A stretch of 64,000 nucleotides of DNA from contig JAPDOI010000038.1 of assembly GCA_029168955.1 (NCBI GenBank), positions 2,011,001 through 2,075,000 of the forward strand. Reading direction: 5' to 3'. The notes under the pieces are model-generated. The model was not told the origin of the DNA. It made no database searches and saw nothing but the letters and a program-made list of their open reading frames with translations. Position 1 is the first letter of the stretch; every line of letters starts with the position of its first letter. Of the stretch, positions 1-12,688 are shown piece by piece. The position numbers were made by a program, and so were the translations under genes. This stretch comes from Aplectana chamaeleonis (Eukaryota; Nematoda; Chromadorea; Rhabditida; Cosmocercidae).

Positions 1-70
1 AATAAGGTGAAAGAATACGTTGAAATAACAATACGAAATGAATAAAAGGGAGGATCAAGCTGAAGTCGAA

Positions 71-312
<242 letters not shown>

Positions 313-534
313 TTCTGACTTCGTCATCCTCAAATTCACAGGAACACCGGCAGTAGAGTGGCGAAATCAATTCAAAGGCAACAGACACGCTCAGAAATGA
401 TATCGATTTTATGATCTAAATCGAGGGTTCCGGGCTGGTAGTATGCGGAACTAACAAAAAAAAACAACGAAAATTGGATGAAAGTAGAGTAACAACGTAT
501 GCTGTCGTTATCGGGCGAAAATGGACGAGTTTTA

Positions 535-715
535 CCGCGCGCGGTTGAAACAGCGAGTATTAGCAACAAAACGGTTGATATAAAGTAACCGATATACTCT
601 AACAGTCTGTACTGGAAGCATCACTTTTTTGGAAGCATCAAAAACCAGCCAAAAAGACCGTATTAGAACAATCTATCAGGACGAGTTTGCATTTTGGGGC
701 GGGGTTGACGAAGCT
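535..715. repeat. Dispersed repeat, inverted copy of 37955-38130
   Basis: The reverse complement of this stretch aligns by eye with 37955-38130. Shared blocks include TTTTTGGCTGGTTT, TGATGCTTC, CAGTACAG and TTCAACCGCGC. Two diverged copies of an unnamed dispersed repeat with no coding capacity seen. Confidence 0.6.
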
Positions 716-761
716 CAGGGGCGGGTTGCAGAAATTTTTCGATTTACAATGCTCAGTTTCA

Positions 762-1302
762 GGACAGGGTCTCTCTACACACGGAGGGAGGAGCACGGAC
801 GAGATTCATTGCTGACTCGGCGCGCGCGGCGGAACTTTTTATCCTATTACCTCATCACTGGAGCGCGCTTGCCATAAGCTCACGAGATTTCACGGGCTTT
901 CATGTTTTTATTCATTCTCACATGACTTTTCTTTATGTGTTCGTGAGTTGTTCCTTTCATCATCTTATCCTGGACACTCATTTCAATAACTCTTGTATGT
1001 TCTCGTGCCGTTGTACCGCTTGATATTTATAGAGAATGTAATATGGTATTAAAGATCGAGCACCATTTTAGATGTAGTGATGGGATCGTTGCCGCCGACA
1101 ACCAGTTCGACTCTGGATTATTAAACATAAAGAAATAGTCATATGAGAATCAATAAACGCATGAAATGTCATGAAATCTCGCGAGATTGTGGCAAGCGCG
1201 CTCTAGTGATGGGGTAATCTGATAAAAAATTTCGCCGCGCGCGTCGCGTCAGCATGAAATCTCGTTCGTGCTCCTCCCTCCGTGTGTAGAGAGACCCTGT
1301 CC
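762..1302. mobile_element. Long inverted-repeat (foldback) element, about 540 bp
   Basis: The left arm from 762 (ACAGGGTCTCTCTACACACG...) is the near-perfect reverse complement of the right arm ending at 1302. The arms are about 140 bp and include the blocks GGAGGGAGGAGCACG, CGCGCGCGGCG and CTCACGAGATTTCA. The spacer is AT-rich and noncoding. This is the structure of a nonautonomous foldback element or MITE; no transposase is present. Confidence 0.8.
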
Positions 1303-1674
1303 CCTCAGTTTCAGTAGTTTTGACTCGTTTTTGTCGCTTCCAACGGCGTGAGCATTCTACTAGGAGTCATACGATCCCACTAACGTAGTTAACCAAACAA
1401 ATTTTTTGAGCGTGTCTGCTGTCTTTAATAAAACTGGCGGGGGCAATCTGATGCACGTCCATGCCGCATCCGCTTCGATTCAGCGCGTCTCGGCTTGGTC
1501 ATCGCAGGCTTGACGGTAGTGGTACATTTGATCAAGTTGGTTTATCCGCAACGTCAGCGCATTTAACTTTGTACCAAAAAAGTGGATGGAATCACACGTG
1601 ATCAATATATAAAAATAAACAGAGAAAATAAACTAGCCGCTGAACAATACGCCTTTAGTTGCTGGAATATCACA

Positions 1675-2360
1675 TTAGATTCGTTTTGTTATGAGATCTT
1701 TAAAAACCTGCACGGACGTGAAAATAATGTTTTCATTCTCACTTAGTAGTGAGTTCAACTCCCTTGCAGTTCTATATATGAAGAAATCCGATCTTGTGTT
1801 TGATTTGGCGACTGAGACATAGAGCCCGAGCTTTCCTCTTTTGCTCATCGCCAATGTAGTACCAAAGAGCAGAGTAGGGTTCATAGAAACTCTCCGAGTG
1901 ATTATTTTGAACATCATCACAAGGTCAGCTTTTATTCTCCTACTCTGAAGCGATTTCAATTTCAATCTATTACATCGCTCAATGTCATTGGGCTGGCAGA
2001 AGTAGTTCAAATCGAAACACCTCATCATCAGTTTCCGAGTAAACCTGTTCTGGATGGTTTCTAAATAAATGATATCATTTTTTTATATGAATTAAAGACC
2101 GTGATCCCAGACTCCATGATCGGTCTTACGTAGGTCTTGTAGGCTAACGAGTACACCTGTGCGCCTTTTGTTCTCAAGTTTTCGATAGGATTGTATGTTC
2201 TATGGCTTGCTCTTTTGACCATTGCTTTGTAGTGGTTATCAAAGTTCAAACTGTTCGGCACCAAAAATCTTAGTTCTCTAACCACGGATACAGGGGTAAG
2301 TACCGAATTTCTCAGTGTGTATTTTGTGGCAAGATTACCGTATACAGCCCCTATCGACAA
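1675..2360 (-). pseudogene. Non-LTR retrotransposon reverse transcriptase fragment (CR1-like), broken
   Basis: Read on the minus strand, two frames join end to end. The upstream part (2360 to about 2061) contains HYKAMVKRASHRTYN and VYSLAYKTYVRPIMESG, the region after the RT active site in nematode CR1-like LINEs. The downstream part (2028 to 1675) continues with RCNRLKLKSLQSRRIKADL and VMMFKII, the usual C-terminal block. A frame change near 2050 separates them. Only the thumb and C-terminal part of RT remains: no YADD motif, no endonuclease. It is a dead 5'-truncated relic. The assignment to CR1-like rather than another LINE clade is inferred from the motif style. Confidence 0.75.
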
Positions 2361-3057
2361 ATAGTTGGTTTTCTCGGCCGCTAGTGGGAGCTCCCATTCC
2401 CCCCACCCCCCATTTGTCTATGCAGAGGATCGCCCCCCGAATGGCCGCAGCATCTTCGGTGTTTGCAATTTGTTTATATTTTGTAATGTCCTCATTTTTC
2501 GAACAGCAACATGGGTTATTTGACGTTTTGAACATGTAAATGTTGTGCTTAGACATGTAACTTAAATGACCTGGGATAGGTCACAAGTAACTTACACGTG
2601 CTTAGATATGTTGCAAGAAACTTGTTTTCGATCTCTTATATTACAACTAACTTGTTTTCATTTTTCTGAGTAGTGGTGTAGAGCATTGGGCAGTGCAGGT
2701 AGTCCTTGATGAAGATCATTCGTAAATTAATAGTTTATTGCCGGTTAATATGGACGGTAAGTTAAGTATTGAGGTAACGGTGGCTTAGTCTTCAATGAAG
2801 GGAAGCCGGCCTGTCACAACTTTAACGTAAAAGTGTTGTTTTTCACTCAACCGCCTAACGAGCATCGTCCATAAGGACTCAACAATAATCATAATTAAGA
2901 TGTTCCAGAGTATTGACACAGCCTCCTGTTTGACTCATAAATCACTAACCCTGTCGGCTATTCAGTATATTTGCCTATTAGACAAAGACGCTATAATAGC
3001 GCTACCCATGCGGAATGTAATCGTATCTCTCTTTTCGCGAAATTATTATATTTGACT

Positions 3058-3150
3058 GAGTTCAGCTAATCTTCTAGCCGTTCGTGGTTACAGTAGAATT
3101 TGACTCAGTTCGGCTAATCTTCAAGCCGTTCGTGGTTACAGTAGAGAGAA
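3058..3150. repeat. Tandem duplication, two 47-bp units
   Basis: The segment TTTGACT(G/C)AGTTC(A/G)GCTAATC... ending GGTTACAGTAGA occurs twice in direct succession with only a few differences. Confidence 0.8.
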
Positions 3151-3309
3151 AACATGTGTTTGAATAATTCACATTCGGGCTACTGAACTCAAACACGTGT
3201 CCATCTCCGTTACCGCGGAACTCCCGTGAAATTCTCAAGAAACTGCAATTGGGAAAATATACCATCTGCTTTCATGTGGGAGTAAGAAGCCTGTAAGTAC
3301 CACAAACGA

Positions 3310-4020
3310 ATTATCTAATTGTTTCGCTTTGCTACGGATTAGTATGATTTGGAAATGAAACATTTGTGAGAAACTCGCTAAAAGAAGTGAAATGTCTTAT
3401 GCTACTGATTTGGCATGGGAATAAACTCGAAAAAAGCGCTAAAAACTCAGTGAAATGATTCATTGTTGATTTGGCTGTGCACTTGTTCACTAAACAAAAA
3501 AAAATGAGTGTGACATTGAAGAACCAAATCACACGCATCTCTTTTGAAATCAACCTAACGCTTGCAGTTTAGGTTAACAAGTCTCAGGTCCTTGCAAAAT
3601 TATGTTGCAACTCCCACCTCAATCATTCAGGAATATTGATTTTCAAGCATTACTAAATTATTTGGCGCGTTCGCTTCCGATTGACTATCAATTAAAGAAA
3701 GTGGAAATAACATCACGTAGTGTGTCTAGGCGAATGTTGTCAACTAAGAGAATTGCAGTCACACGAATAAATGTGTGTGCTTAGTAAGATGTGCGTGATT
3801 TGGTTTTTCAATGTCACACTCAATTTTTGTTGTTAAGTGAACAAGTGCACAGCCAAATCAACGATGAATCATTTCACTGAGTTTTTTAGCGCTTCTTTCG
3901 AGTTTATTCCCATGCCGAATCAATAGCATAAGACATTTCACTTCTTTTAACGAGTTTCTGACAAATGTTTCATTTCCAAATCATACTAATCCGTAGCAAA
4001 GCAAAACATTTAGATAATTT
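3310..4020. mobile_element. Long inverted-repeat element, about 710 bp with 230-bp arms
   Basis: The left arm 3310-3545 (TTGCTACGGATTAGTATGAT, GAAATGTCTTATGCTA, GGCTGTGCACTTGTTCACT) is matched in reverse complement by 3785-4020. The central 240 bp is unique. Open frames within it are shadows of the arms. Probably a nonautonomous foldback transposon. Confidence 0.85.
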
Positions 4021-4274
4021 CACTCTATTTTAGCAAAGGTTTTCTTTTAAATGCACATTACACCCTCAGATATGACATTTCAAATGTTCATGCAGTTGTG
4101 TAGTAGATCCCTCTTGCATAACACTTGCCCACCCCTTCTAGCACCACCACAGTTCACACCCTTTTCCATGGTTTCCGAACCCAATAACGACTTGATGAAC
4201 GGTTGAATCACAACCGCGTTTTCTATTTTCACTCCCTTGCCGGTCCTCCCGGTTGGGTCGAACACACGATCCGT

Positions 4275-5008
4275 AACGCTTGGCATACTCGCAGTTGGGT
4301 CCCGCCCTCTTTCCCCGGCGCTTGGCGCTTTTTAAGTCGAGTCTCACACACCTTCCCCGCGCTTGGCGCACTTCCAGTTGGGTCCCGCACACTTTCCTAG
4401 GCGCTTGGCGTACCCGAAGTTGGGTCCCGCACACATTTTCTGGCGCTTTGTGTGCTCCCAGTTAGATCCCGCACACGTACCCGGCGCTTGGCGCACTCCC
4501 AGTTGGGTCACGAATACGTTCCCCGGCGCATGGAGCACTTCCAGTTGGGTCCCGCACGCTTTCCTCGGCGCTTGGCGTATCCAAAGTTGGGTCCAGCACA
4601 CGTTCTCCGGCACTTGGCGTGCTCCCAGTTAGATCTCGCCCACTATCCCCGGCACCTGGAGCGCTCCCAGTTGGGTCCCGCATACGTTGTCCAGCGCTTG
4701 GCGCACTTCTACTTGGGTCCTGCACACGATCCCCGGCGCATGACGCACTTCTACTTGGGTCCTGCACACGTTCCCCGGCACTTGGCGCACTTCTAGATGT
4801 GTCCTGCACGCGTTCTTCGGCGCTTGGCGCACTTCTAGTTGGGTCTCGCACACGTTCCCCGGCGCTCAGCACAGTTCTAGTTGGGTCCTGCATACGTTGC
4901 TCGTCGCTTGGCGCACTTCTACTTGGGTCCTGCACACGTTCCCCGGCGCTTGGCGCACTTATAGCTGGGTTCCGCACACGTTCCCGAAGCTTCGCGCACT
5001 TTTAAATG
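4275..5008. repeat. 42-bp minisatellite, about 17 units
   Basis: Tandem units of about 42 bp with the core GCGCTTGGCGCACTTC, then (A/T)GTTGGGTCC and CGCACACGTTCCCCG. Because the unit length is a multiple of three, long open frames appear on both strands (for example 4462-4977 minus). Units diverge by substitution and remain in phase, so the array is old. No spacers, hence not a CRISPR array. Confidence 0.92.
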
Positions 5009-5084
5009 CGTCCCGCAATAAACGGTGTGCATACGGTTCCTGATATATGTAAAGGAAACCTACTCTAAGGGATCTACTGAGTCC

Positions 5085-5590
5085 CACCGGGTCGATACGC
5101 ATCGAATTCTTGGAAGACGGGTGCAAAAAAATCAACCCACTGAGTCCGACTGCGACCGTCTGATGCCCACCGCAATCCCCCGGTCGATACGGATGGTTCT
5201 CATGCGTACAAGGGCGGGGCCAATGCACCGAGTGAGTCTCACTGAGTTCCACCGAAATCGTCCTCACCCCACCCGGTCGATATAGGAGTTTCTCACGTGA
5301 TTTGGGTGCATTTTTTTCGGCCGACTGCGACCTGCCGAGTCCCGCCGCATCACGACTCTCGTCGTCTGCGCTCTGCCCCACCTGCTGCTGATACGAAAAA
5401 CAGATTCAGCCATGTTGAAAACAAGAAAAATCAGCCACCAAACACGTTCCGATTCACAGCTGAGGTGATAATCGTCACTATCAATTGCGTGTTTCGCAGA
5501 GGAGTTGGTTGGCGCTGGGGGCAACCGGACTCAGTGGGACTCAGCAGGTTTTTCCACCCCGGACTCATTCGGACTCAGCAGGTTTTTCGA
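5085..5590. repeat. Degenerate 'GGTCGATACG' repeat cluster
   Basis: Repeated blocks of the type CCGGGTCGATACGCAT and ACTGAGTCC occur at irregular spacing. The same GTCGATACG-type core recurs at 42560-43300 and, inverted, at 45105-45400. No coding potential or clear ends were found. Confidence 0.5.
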
Positions 5591-6116
5591 CGAAGTCTGA
5601 CCGGGGCCTAACGCTTGCAATCAATTCACTCTTATCACAATACCACTCCATTTCTCTCAATTGGCCAACCGTTTCATATCATTCAAAAGTTTCACCGGAC
5701 TCACACACACGCACAGACACACAGACACACATTTTAAAATTCACAAATTTATCCATATCTCGAGAACCACAAAGCGGATTTTTCTGAAATTTGGGCAGTG
5801 TTAAGAACCTTTACTGCTCTACATTTTATGAAAATGCCAAGTTCGGAACTATCTTCCAAACTGTGATTCTGTAACGAGGGGTTTGCGCAGAAGCAATCCT
5901 TTTCCAAATTAGGTGCGCGCGAAGCGCTGCGCTTCGCGCGCACCACAATTTTTAGTAGTGGCTGAGAGTGGGATAGGGGGGGGGGTTGGGGTCAATCGCA
6001 GGTAGCAAGATCAGGCTTATTGTTTGAATCCAACAGGTCAAAGATGCTCATAAGTCTACTACATAGCTGGGTACGGCTCACTCCTCGATGGATACAGTTG
6101 AAGTTATGTGTTACAG

Positions 6117-9100
6117 GTCGAACAATGATCAGTGATATTGTTGTCGGTAGCTGCATGATGCTTCTTTCGGCCGTGTGTGCTATCGCGTACTCAGTGATAC
6201 TGGTGGTGAGTTGTTTTGCCTTTAACGAGTCAAAGACCGAATTGAGCCACGCAAGAGGATGTGTAGTCTGAAGCTGCGACCGACGACTGCTGTCAACCAG
6301 TCAGAGTCAAGCGCCGTTGTGTCCGATCTCAGCTGACCTACGGTACCCTTTCTTCGTACCCTGCCCGGAATAGATAAAAGAACCCTTAACTCAGATTTTG
6401 AATTCGACTCTAAGCACGATTCGAATATGGCCTGTACATCTCATGTGGGGGAGGGGGGTTAGCGGCGAAGCTACTTGGCGTTAAAATTCTCACACGGAAA
6501 AAAGATGAGAAGATGTCTATCGATCGGACGATTTCATGCCCAGTTGTTGAGTGCGGTTTCCTACTTGAATGGTTGAGCAACTAAATATTTCGTTTATATC
6601 AATTTTCGGCGGATCATGGTAGGCAAGCGGCTAATTGTTGGGAATCCTTACTTTTATTCAAACTTGGCTCTGAAAGGCTGTTCCGTTTAGAAGAGAGAAG
6701 GGAGAGAGTGCTTATCGTGCACTCACCGGCCGTTACCCAGTTGTCAGGAAACTACGGTGGGTTGTGGTGACTAGATGACCACCGTTTTCTACCGTGAAGC
6801 CTCCAAAGTGGGAATAAATGAATATCAGATTTGTGATCAGTACTCCTACAACCTACTGTGCAAAAGTTCATCCTAACAAGGGAATGACCAGACAGGGTTA
6901 CCAGAACTGCCCATATATCCATGCTTTTCTCATAGACTACTCTACGGGTAGTATAAAGAACACCCGAGTAACAGTGGGAAAATTCAAGAATAGAACTGTC
7001 TCAGAGTTTCATGATGATACAGTCTTTGATGTAGAGATGGAAGCTCGATCTTTTCTCTTGTCGGTAAGCTCTCGGCTCGTAAAGCCGTCGTTGGAACCTA
7101 AATGTTTCTTTACTACATATACGTGGTTGGCAAACAGACGCAATACTACGACAATACGAACCAGGGCTCCCTTTCGTGTTTGGTTGCGGTTGGCTGCGAA
7201 AGTAAAAGGACATCTTGCAGAGAACGTACTATCGTTCACTGGGCTAAATTTCGGTCCGCATTTGCGGACCACGGCTATTGGTTCATGCGACACGTGTTAG
7301 CCATGATGGGACCACTTGGTCCTGACACGATTCACCCTTCTCCCAGCGCGATTATCACGTGTCGCATAATGCAATAGCCGTAGTCCGAAATTGCGGACCG
7401 GAATTTGGCACGGAGAACGATAGTATATGCCTCGAACGCTTTTTTTGCCAAGTTTTCCAGATGCTCCCCGTTTTTACAAAACTTAGCGCGGTATTGTAGT
7501 TTCATGGACCGGCACACAGATCAGCAAGACTTGATGCCTCTAACGTTTCGTGACTTGCTCAGATGTTTGTATACTACAGCGGTCGAAAGTTTCAGAAAGT
7601 GCTTGATTAATTAGATCAACACTGGGCACTAAGAGACGGCCTACATTTGATAGGTTTTCTTCCTTTCAGAATAGAGCCATTTCTGAGTCAAATTTTTGTT
7701 TCCAATCTATAGAAAAGACGAGAAGCTGCACAAACTGCATCAAGTTTTCAAGGTAAAGAAGCTTTAAAGTTCAGATTCAGAATGTTTGGAATTTTCTTTG
7801 AGCGAGCTTGCAGTCTTAAAATCCACCAGGTTTGGCTGAGATCTCAAAAAAGGCTACATAGGAAAAGATCAGCTTTTCCGAACTGTAATCGAAGAAACAG
7901 AAGAAAAAACCAAACAAGGCAATATGAAATCTAAAGAGAACAGAAGATCAGGAGCAATGTGATAGTGTAGAATTGATTGGAATCTAGAGTCCCTCATGTT
8001 TCGAAACCGGCGCTCGCCAATATTCGCGATGCACTTTAAGTGAATCAAAGCTTGTTTATACCATTATATCATCTCTAATCGGCCGGCGAATTGGATTTCG
8101 AGTTGGTTTCCCTTGTGGATGAGCGCAATGTGGGTATACAGTTGTTTTAAAAACTATTCATAGTTGATAGTCTCTGTCAGAAGTCGATCCTTACTTCAGA
8201 TGAACTGGTTTCAAGCTAAATCAGTCGAATTAAAGTTGATTTTTTAGAGATTGCTGGGAATCCAGTAATTCAAAAGGTTCTGAGTGAGCCGTCTCCTCGC
8301 GTCTCTAGTTATCCTGCGCCGTACAGTTCACCTCCGCGCTGCCGTTCAGTCCGCAAAGTGCACGCTGATTGCGAAATCGTGCTGCGGCGCGGTTGCGAGC
8401 ATCCTCAGACAAGGATGTGGGATCACCCGAGCGCTTTTCGCCTTTGGTGCCCAGGTGATCCCACCGCCCGGGTGATCCCACATCCTTGTCTGAGGATGCT
8501 CGCAACCGCGCCGCAGCACGATTTCGCAATCAGCGTGCACTTTGCGGACTGAACGGCAGTGCGGAAGTGAACTGTAGTGCGCTAGCCGTGTTGTGGTAGC
8601 TGTGTGCCAACGGATTATGCAAGCGTACTGCGGCCGGCTCAGCTTGGCCATATTAGGGGGATTTTCAACCGCACTAGGCAAGGTATTGCATACGTACCGG
8701 TCCGGAAGGCAGCAGCTGGATCATGACGGGCCAAGCGGGCTCAACCCGGCCATAACGGGGTGGTTTTTCAACCTGCGTGAGCAATGTATCACATTCCTAT
8801 CGATCGGGACGACCACGAACTACAGAGGCGTGCTCAGTCCGGCTACAACGGGTTGATTTTATATACTTCATTCGCATGTACTGGACGCTTTTCGACAGGG
8901 CCGGCTACAGCCGATTGGTCGACTACGATGGGGCCTTATTAGTGTACGGCACCCCTTATAACCTTTTCGCTGGAAACTGGGCGGAAACCAGTTTTACCTA
9001 CCACTGATACCTGAGAACTTGTGTTTCATTGCAGACAATTTGGCACGACGAAGAGTTGCTGAAAATGACGTCATACCGCTTGATGTTCTTCCTTGGTATT

Positions 9101-12100
9101 TTCGACGTGATGCAATGTATCCCACATTTTATCACCGGAATATTTACAGTTTGTCAGACTGTATTTCATCCAATTCTGGCCAAGGTAGGGATCTCTACAC
9201 AGTGCCCAAATGCGCTCAAAAACGCGGTCAGTACTCCTGGAAACATTTTTGCCGCGCTGGTGGACACGATACGATATTTATCACTCATATCGATTTTCGG
9301 ACAATGTGTGTGATAAGCATTGCATCGCGTCGTCCATCGCAGGGGTATCTTCCGTTCCATGCTTTATATCATGGAGTACTTTATCGTTATTAATGTTTCA
9401 ATCTGATTTTGTTTTGCTCTATAAAGATTTTTTGTGGATAAGAACACTCATAGGCATATAAATAACGGTAAAGAAAATGCCAAATATGAGCAAGGTAAGG
9501 GATATCTTTCTCCCAGTGGCCATTAGAGCCGTATCTTTCATTTTCAGGAGGCGTCACTCGATTGAAGTAGATGCCTGCCCAACATTCACCAAAAACTGCC
9601 AAACATACTTCAATCGATTATTTTTTGATTCAGTAGGCATATTTAATGTAAAGGGTACATGGTGAGAAAACTCGAAAAATTTTTCCCCAAAGTTTTTCAT
9701 CTAAGGTATTTTTTCGAAGGAGGACCACACAACAGCCCGTTGGGAAAACGTAGCATACATGCTTGTTACTCTGCGGGTACAGTAAAACCTTCCCTAGTGA
9801 CTGGCGATCTATTTTCACCGTTACTTGGGGATAAGTTTATTTTCTTTACCACGTTTCTTATACTTTTGACGCTGGTCTATAGTGGCGTTTACCCTTCAAA
9901 CACTGAATTTTTTCTTAATATGGCTGAAACTTTCTAGTTTTTGGCCTAGCAGCAATATTTAAATGCAGAAGCTGAATTAGGCATTCAATTTAAACCGCAA
10001 GATAATCTTGCTATGATATTTGGCCCATTACGCAAAACTCCTTCAGGCAATCAGTGTGCTTGGGACTCCATGCTATGTTGCATTCTGCGTAATCAACGTA
10101 ATTTTGGCTATCAATCGGTTCTTCCAAGTTGTTTCTCCTCATCAAAATCAGCGGTTGTTCAGCGCTCCATGGACTTATGTGAGTCTTTCATTTTTTGTCA
10201 TTGTCAAAATACTCTTTTTCTCTATTTCTTTTTTCCTTTCTCACTGATGCAGATGGTTTTGCATGCATGGACGGCCCCTGTGGGTTAAGGGCAGCACTAA
10301 TGTAAGCATCAAAATAACGATGGTGTGCTGTTCTCCTGAGGGGAGAACTAGGCGAAGTAGGGCTGCGTTCAGGGCATATCGGGGCAAAAAGTTACGGTAC
10401 GGCTTCCTTTTTCATTGCTATTTGGGAAAGAACTTGGTTAGGGGACGAGCACTAGAAGTAGGGGCTCTAGTCCCGAGCCAAAAAGGTCTAGGACTCAGTG
10501 TGGAAACAAAGGAAACATCAAAGCTTACTTGCCAAACAAAAAGAGAACGGTTATCTTAATCCTCATATCCCAGAAAGTTATCAACGATAAGTCGAATGAG
10601 AAAGGAGCGAGATTTTTCCAGAAGTCTGCTTTTTCAAAAATCACCCTTCGCAAAATGTGGGGGAGGGGAGTTTGATAGAGGGCAGGCTCCCGCTGGAAAA
10701 GGATGCGGTATATCCGGAATTATGGGCTTAAAGGCACACGACGCTACGGAAGTATTTTTCAAGTTCCATGCTCATCTTGGAGAAAATCACACACTGATCA
10801 TAACAGTATCACGGATATCGCTCAGTGCCCTCTACTAAAAGAGTTATGGCTCCTTGAGGATGTCTATATTTTGAGGGCGAAAATTTAGTTGACGAATTGT
10901 CTCATACCTGTATTTTTTTCATTCACAGTCGCTGCGCAAGAGAGAACCAACATTAGGAAATAGCGGCAATGGCTTAAAGGGCATTTTCCTTGATGGTGAC
11001 ATGAGAGGTCGGGCCCGTTTTGGTCGCTTATATCTTGCTTAATTGGTGTATATGAGATCTCACCTTCGGCACATGTAATGCAGGAGGGGTCCAACACATA
11101 ATTACGTGAAAATCACAAAATTCATGTCTTTGTCTTTAAGTTGAGGAAGGGATTCAAATGCAGGAAATATTGTACATGCTTGCAGAAATAATGATAGCAA
11201 TGCGAGAAAACAAAACTGTCATCGAAGTTATCGACATTGATAGCTCCGAAGCATAACATGACGCGGCGCGGTGTACGTGATTGCGCACGCCACACAAAAG
11301 GGTAAAAAAACCTTAGAGCCTACTCCTGCCATTGTGTATGCATGCAGCCCGGATAATCGTCTTGTTACAGATATGGTCCACTATAGTGTTGGGTTTTTGG
11401 TTCTATTTTGCGATAATGTTAGCGTCGCCATGGGCTACAATGGTTTACGCACCACAATAGTAAGCGCTCCTCCATCATATTTGTAGAATCATTTCGTCCT
11501 TTATCTTCTAGCTTTGATAGAAGCCATTCACTGGAGAGTATGTCCATGTAGTAATTTATGTACACAGTACCAAACAGTATGTCTTCAGCTATTCATGGGT
11601 CTACGACTTTTCACTTAAACTATCAACCGCCGTGCAAAAGTCAGCGATGATAGTCGAGTTCGTATGCATTTTTGTAGTTGTACTTTCTTATTCATATATT
11701 ATTGTTTCCATCTATATTACGGTGAGTGAGTTTCCCATAACAATGTGAACTCTTTTGACTCAAGTGGGCAATACAATGAATTACCAGCCCTACTGCAGCA
11801 TAGAGGCGGATGATCGTAATGTAGTGAAACTAAGTAGATAGTAGCCGAAAATTCTCAAAAAACGTGCGCGTCAGATTCCGGAGATTGGAGTTAAAGAGCC
11901 TACGGGAGGGGGGGGGGTTCTGAAAACTTCTGAAGTCTCCATAAAACAGCTCGAGAACATTCGTTTTGTAGAAATGTTTCTGTTCTGTTTATTGTTGCAT
12001 GTGTAGAATCGGCCCACTGATCGGATGTCGAAGATTGGAGGTAAAAAGGGATAGTGTCTTTGAGAGGTCGCATTTTTTTAGTAGGGAATGGGGTTTGTGA

Positions 12101-12688
12101 GGGGTGGCATTTTTTTGAGGTGGGAGGGGGTGTGAGAGAGATCACTTACTATGAATATACTGGAACCGTTTCAAATTTTTCTTCTGCTTTAAGCCCTAAT
12201 GTGTGGGTATAGACTGGCGGGTGGAAAAGAAGGTGACTTTTGAATTCATTAGCTACAAGGTCATCCTTGTTATTCCCCTGAGTGGCTGCCGACACGCAAA
12301 GTGCTTGCTTAGCACAAATATCATTCGCACTTCTCAGTATTAAAATTTTGTCTTTATGTAATTTCACACCTTTTCAGAGAAAACGTTTCTTCTCGAATTC
12401 CGGTAGCAGAACGGAAATAAAGATACTAATACAGGCTATTGTGGTAGGCGTCTATACCACAGTGATGAACCTCCTATGGCATCAGTCACAAGTGAGAAGA
12501 GACTTAAAAAATTTCACGTACGAGATTCGCTAGAAGACATGCTACAGGTGCTTCCTACAACGTTATGGTGGCAAATGGCTCTGAATTTTATGTGGGTGCT
12601 CAATTCTGGGGTCTATCCGACGATCTATTTTATCGTTAATGGGTCGGTGACTTTGAATGCAATGATCGGTCACCAAGTTTTCAACTAA
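6117..12688 (+). CDS. Serpentine receptor class T (SRT-type) chemoreceptor GPCR, N-terminus not found
   Basis: Seven exons join in phase: 6117-6205, 9035-9184, 10047-10178, 11371-11459, 11568-11721, 12378-12491 and 12548-12688 (TAA). Every intron is GT...AG, with donors GTGAGT, GTAGGG or GTAAGC and acceptors such as TTCATTGCAG and CTTTTCAG. About 288 residues are visible, one hydrophobic helix per exon. Diagnostic SRT-style stretches are YRLMFFLGIFD and FITGIFT (exon 2, TM2), GTPCYVAF and ILAINRF (exon 3, TM3), WFYFAIMLASPW (exon 4), YSWVYDF (exon 5), IKILIQAIVVGVY (exon 6, TM6) and MWVLNSGVYPTIYFIVN (exon 7, TM7). Known SRT proteins are putative chemosensory receptors in nematode sensory cilia. 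They are usually somewhat over 300 residues, so a short upstream exon ending in phase 1 is probably missed. No stop or frameshift is seen. The 2.8-kb first intron hosts two hairpin elements. The ligand is unknown. Confidence 0.88.
7227..7426. mobile_element. 200-bp hairpin MITE, family also at 45492 and 39845
   Basis: Terminal inverted repeats TACTATCGTTC(A/T)CTGGGC...TTTCGGTCCGCATTTGCGG pair with the right end GCGGACCGGAATTTGG...GATAGTA. The centre also folds (GACACGTG / CACGTGTC). It lies in intron 1 of the SRT gene. Copies at 45492-45691 and 39845-40127 share the ends. Confidence 0.85.
8312..8585. mobile_element. Near-perfect 270-bp hairpin element in SRT intron 1
   Basis: The left arm 8312-8435 (CAAAGTGCACGCTGATTGCG, GGTTGCGAGCATCCTCAGAC, AAGGATGTGGGATCACCC) is matched almost base for base in reverse by 8467-8585, leaving a loop of roughly 30 bp. 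It is GC-rich compared with its surroundings. A diverged second copy is at 31066-31275. Confidence 0.88.
8600..8965. other. Degenerate repeats with 'CCGGTC / GATCGGGAC / CCGGC(T/C)A' blocks
   Basis: Irregular recurrences of TACCGGTC, CCGGCCATAACGGG, GATCGGGACG and CCGGCTACA suggest a decayed member of the GGTCGATACG repeat group. No exon of the surrounding SRT gene was recognised here. Confidence 0.3.

Noticed and set aside
6818..7300. 160-codon frame in SRT intron 1
   Set aside because: No recognisable motif, it runs into the hairpin MITE at 7227, and it is not needed for the receptor's exon chain. A host exon on this stretch cannot be excluded.
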